A stretch of 64,000 bases of DNA from an uncultured Pelagibacteraceae bacterium (GTDB lineage Bacteria; Pseudomonadota; Alphaproteobacteria; Pelagibacterales; Pelagibacteraceae), in contig CACAIN010000002.1 of assembly GCA_902532595.1 (NCBI GenBank), forward strand, positions 1 to 64,000. The letters are read 5' to 3'. The notes below the pieces were generated by a model. The model was not told the origin of the DNA and did no database searches. It worked only from the letters and a program-made list of their open reading frames with translations. Within the stretch, counting starts at the first letter, position 1; each line of letters opens with the position of its first letter. The translations under genes were made by a program, and so were the position numbers. Positions 62,044-64,000 of this stretch are shown in pieces.

Positions 62044-63394
62044 TTTAACAAATCCGGAAGTAGCAATTTTTATGATGGGCATTTTCCTATTTGCTGTACT
62101 TTTAGGATTTCCTATAGCATTTACTTTAATGGCGATGGGAGTTGGTTTCGGTTATTACGCTTACTTTGATCCAACTCGAATGGAACATCTATTAGATAAT
62201 AGAATTTTTCAATTATTCGTTCAAAATACTTATACTGTAATGGACAATACTGTCTTAACCGCAGTCCCCTTATTTTTATTTATGGGATATCTCGTAGAAA
62301 GAGCTGGAATTGTTTCTAGATTGTTTTTTGCAATTAGATTAGCCTCACACAGATTGCCAGCTTCAATGGCAGTAGCAGCTTTAATTACTTGTGCACTTTT
62401 TTCAACTGCGACTGGGATTATCGGAGCAGTAGTTACTTTAATGGGTTTGTTAGCTTGGCCAGCTATGATCAAAGCAGGCTATGATAAGAAATTTGCTTCA
62501 GGTGTAATATGTTCTGGAGGATGTCTTGGTATACTAATTCCACCAAGCATTATGCTTATTGTTTATTCAGTTATTGCTCAGCTTTCACCATTAAGGTTAT
62601 TTGCTGCCGCAATACTTCCTGGTTTATTGCTAGCCGGACTATATATAGGTTATGCAATTACTAGAGCGTATTTTAATCCATCCATAGCACCTAAACCACC
62701 AGAAGAAGAAATACCTCCAAGATCTGTAATATTGAAAGAGGTTTTAGTTTCTTTTCTTCCTCTCTTTTCACTAATTATTTTAGTACTTGGTACAATCTTA
62801 GGAGGCTTAGCAACACCTGCAGAAGCAGCAGGGGTGGGTGCCTTTGGAGCAATAGTTCTCTCGTATTTTTACAAGACTTTGAAATGGAAAAATTTTAAAG
62901 AATCAGTTTTTCTTACAGCAAAGACAACAGCAATGATAATGTGGTTATTCATAGGGTCTTGGACTTTTTCGTCTGTTTTTTCTTATCTAGGAGGCCATGA
63001 AGTATTTGAACATTTCTTTAAAGCCATGGATCTCGCACCTTGGCAGTTTTTAGTAATTACACAGATTATAATTTTCTTACTTGGATGGCCATTGGAATGG
63101 ACGGAAATATTGATTATTTTTGTTCCAATATTTTTACCATTAGTTGAGTTTTTTGGAGTGAACCCATATTTTTTTGCTATGTTGATAGCTTTAAATTTAC
63201 AAACATCTTTTCTTACCCCGCCTATGGCAATGTCAGCCTATTATCTGAAAGGGGTTCAATCAAAAAATGTAGAACTCATGGATATATTTAGGGGTATAAT
63301 GCCCTTCCTCGGAATAGTGATTTTTGCTATGGTATTAATGTATTTGTTTCCGGGTATTGCTCTTTGGCTGCCGGATGTTTTATTCGCAAACTAA
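62018..63394 (+). CDS. TRAP transporter large permease (DctM family); start may be 62033
   Basis: GVICSGGCLGILIPPSIMLIVYS; GLATPAEAAGVGAFGAI; QTSFLTPPMAMSAYYLKGV. Confidence 0.95.
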   Translation: MRIKKMLFNLTNPEVAIFMMGIFLFAVLLGFPIAFTLMAMGVGFGYYAYFDPTRMEHLLDNRIFQLFVQNTYTVMDNTVLTAVPLFLFMGYLVERAGIVSRLFFAIRLASHRLPASMAVAALITCALFSTATGIIGAVVTLMGLLAWPAMIKAGYDKKFASGVICSGGCLGILIPPSIMLIVYSVIAQLSPLRLFAAAILPGLLLAGLYIGYAITRAYFNPSIAPKPPEEEIPPRSVILKEVLVSFLPLFSLIILVLGTILGGLATPAEAAGVGAFGAIVLSYFYKTLKWKNFKESVFLTAKTTAMIMWLFIGSWTFSSVFSYLGGHEVFEHFFKAMDLAPWQFLVITQIIIFLLGWPLEWTEILIIFVPIFLPLVEFFGVNPYFFAMLIALNLQTSFLTPPMAMSAYYLKGVQSKNVELMDIFRGIMPFLGIVIFAMVLMYLFPGIALWLPDVLFAN

Positions 63395-63403
63395 TAATTT
63401 ATA

Positions 63404-64000
63404 ATGATAGATACAGCTTCTCTAAATGCCAATGAATTGGTGGCCAAGCTAAAATCTGGTGATATTTCTTCTGTAGATTTATGTAAAGCTTATATAAAGA
63501 GAATTGAAAAATTTGATAAAGAGGTTCAAGCTTGGGCATTTTTAGATAAGAAAATTCTTTTAGAAAAAGCAGAAGAAGCTGATGAATACAGAAAGTCTGG
63601 TAAACCTCTTGGCGCTCTGCACGGATTGCCTGTAGCAATTAAAGATATAATTGGAACATACGATATGCCAACCGAGTGTGGAACTGTTTTTAGAAAAAAA
63701 ATGTCTAGCTCTCAAGACTCAGAAATAGTTAATTTATTAAAGACAGCGGGAGCAATTATTATGGGAAAAACAGTAACTTGTGAACTTGCTTACATTCACC
63801 CAAGTAAAACAAAAAATCCTCATGACTATTCAAGAACTCCTGGCGGATCTTCAAGTGGATCTGCTGCAGTTGTAGCTTCTCATATGGCGCATTTATCAAT
63901 TGGATCACAAACAGGTGGATCAATTATTAGACCTGCTTCTTACTGTGGAGTTGTTGGTTATAAGCCTTCCTACGGATTAATTTCAAGAAATGGAGTTTTA
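63404..64000 (+). CDS. Amidase-signature family enzyme (3' truncated by window end)
   Basis: ATG at 63404 opens a frame to the window end: LGALHGLPVAIKDIIGT, YSRTPGGSSSGSAAVVASHMA amidase signature; absent from the ORF track because no stop is reached. Confidence 0.93.
   Translation, partial: MIDTASLNANELVAKLKSGDISSVDLCKAYIKRIEKFDKEVQAWAFLDKKILLEKAEEADEYRKSGKPLGALHGLPVAIKDIIGTYDMPTECGTVFRKKMSSSQDSEIVNLLKTAGAIIMGKTVTCELAYIHPSKTKNPHDYSRTPGGSSSGSAAVVASHMAHLSIGSQTGGSIIRPASYCGVVGYKPSYGLISRNGVL

Noticed and set aside
63399-63638. 79-aa minus-strand ORF at the right end
   Set aside because: Antisense to the truncated amidase gene beginning at 63404.
1-64000. CRISPR arrays, transposases, integrases, prophage, toxin-antitoxin or defence genes
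   Set aside because: None seen: no spaced direct repeats of CRISPR type and no mobile or defence families in the ORF translations. The region reads as core genome.

Overview
This 64 kb, AT-rich window is a densely packed bacterial core-genome segment. Gene content, order and very short intergenic spaces look like a streamlined alphaproteobacterium of the SAR11/Pelagibacter type (inference; no search was run). From left to right it holds: a 3' lptE fragment and holA; parB-parA-rsmG-mnmG-mnmE on the minus strand; ftsK and lolA; a his cluster; hslVU; tim44-like/fxsA/secB/dnaQ/coaE/aroE/maf/ppsR; hemE-hemH-hemJ-rho; tRNA-Gly; purH, heparinase-like and rpe; an actP-like symporter and acs; tsaD, hemC-hemD, mscS and folD; argG; ccmC-H; glcDEF with related oxidoreductases; a TRAP transporter; and a truncated amidase. 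I found no mobile element, CRISPR array, prophage or defence island, and no clearly new multi-gene system. The most notable non-coding observations are: (i) the ppsR/hemE intergenic region, which has the conserved alphaproteobacterial oriC context plus a helically phased TTAAC array; (ii) two parS-like palindromes inside rsmG; (iii) a long extended hairpin upstream of ccmC; (iv) a perfect 18-bp palindrome upstream of the symporter operon; and (v) terminator-like hairpins between dctP and dctQ and upstream of rho. The most notable protein feature is a translated Lys/Arg decapeptide-repeat N-terminal extension on acetyl-CoA synthetase.
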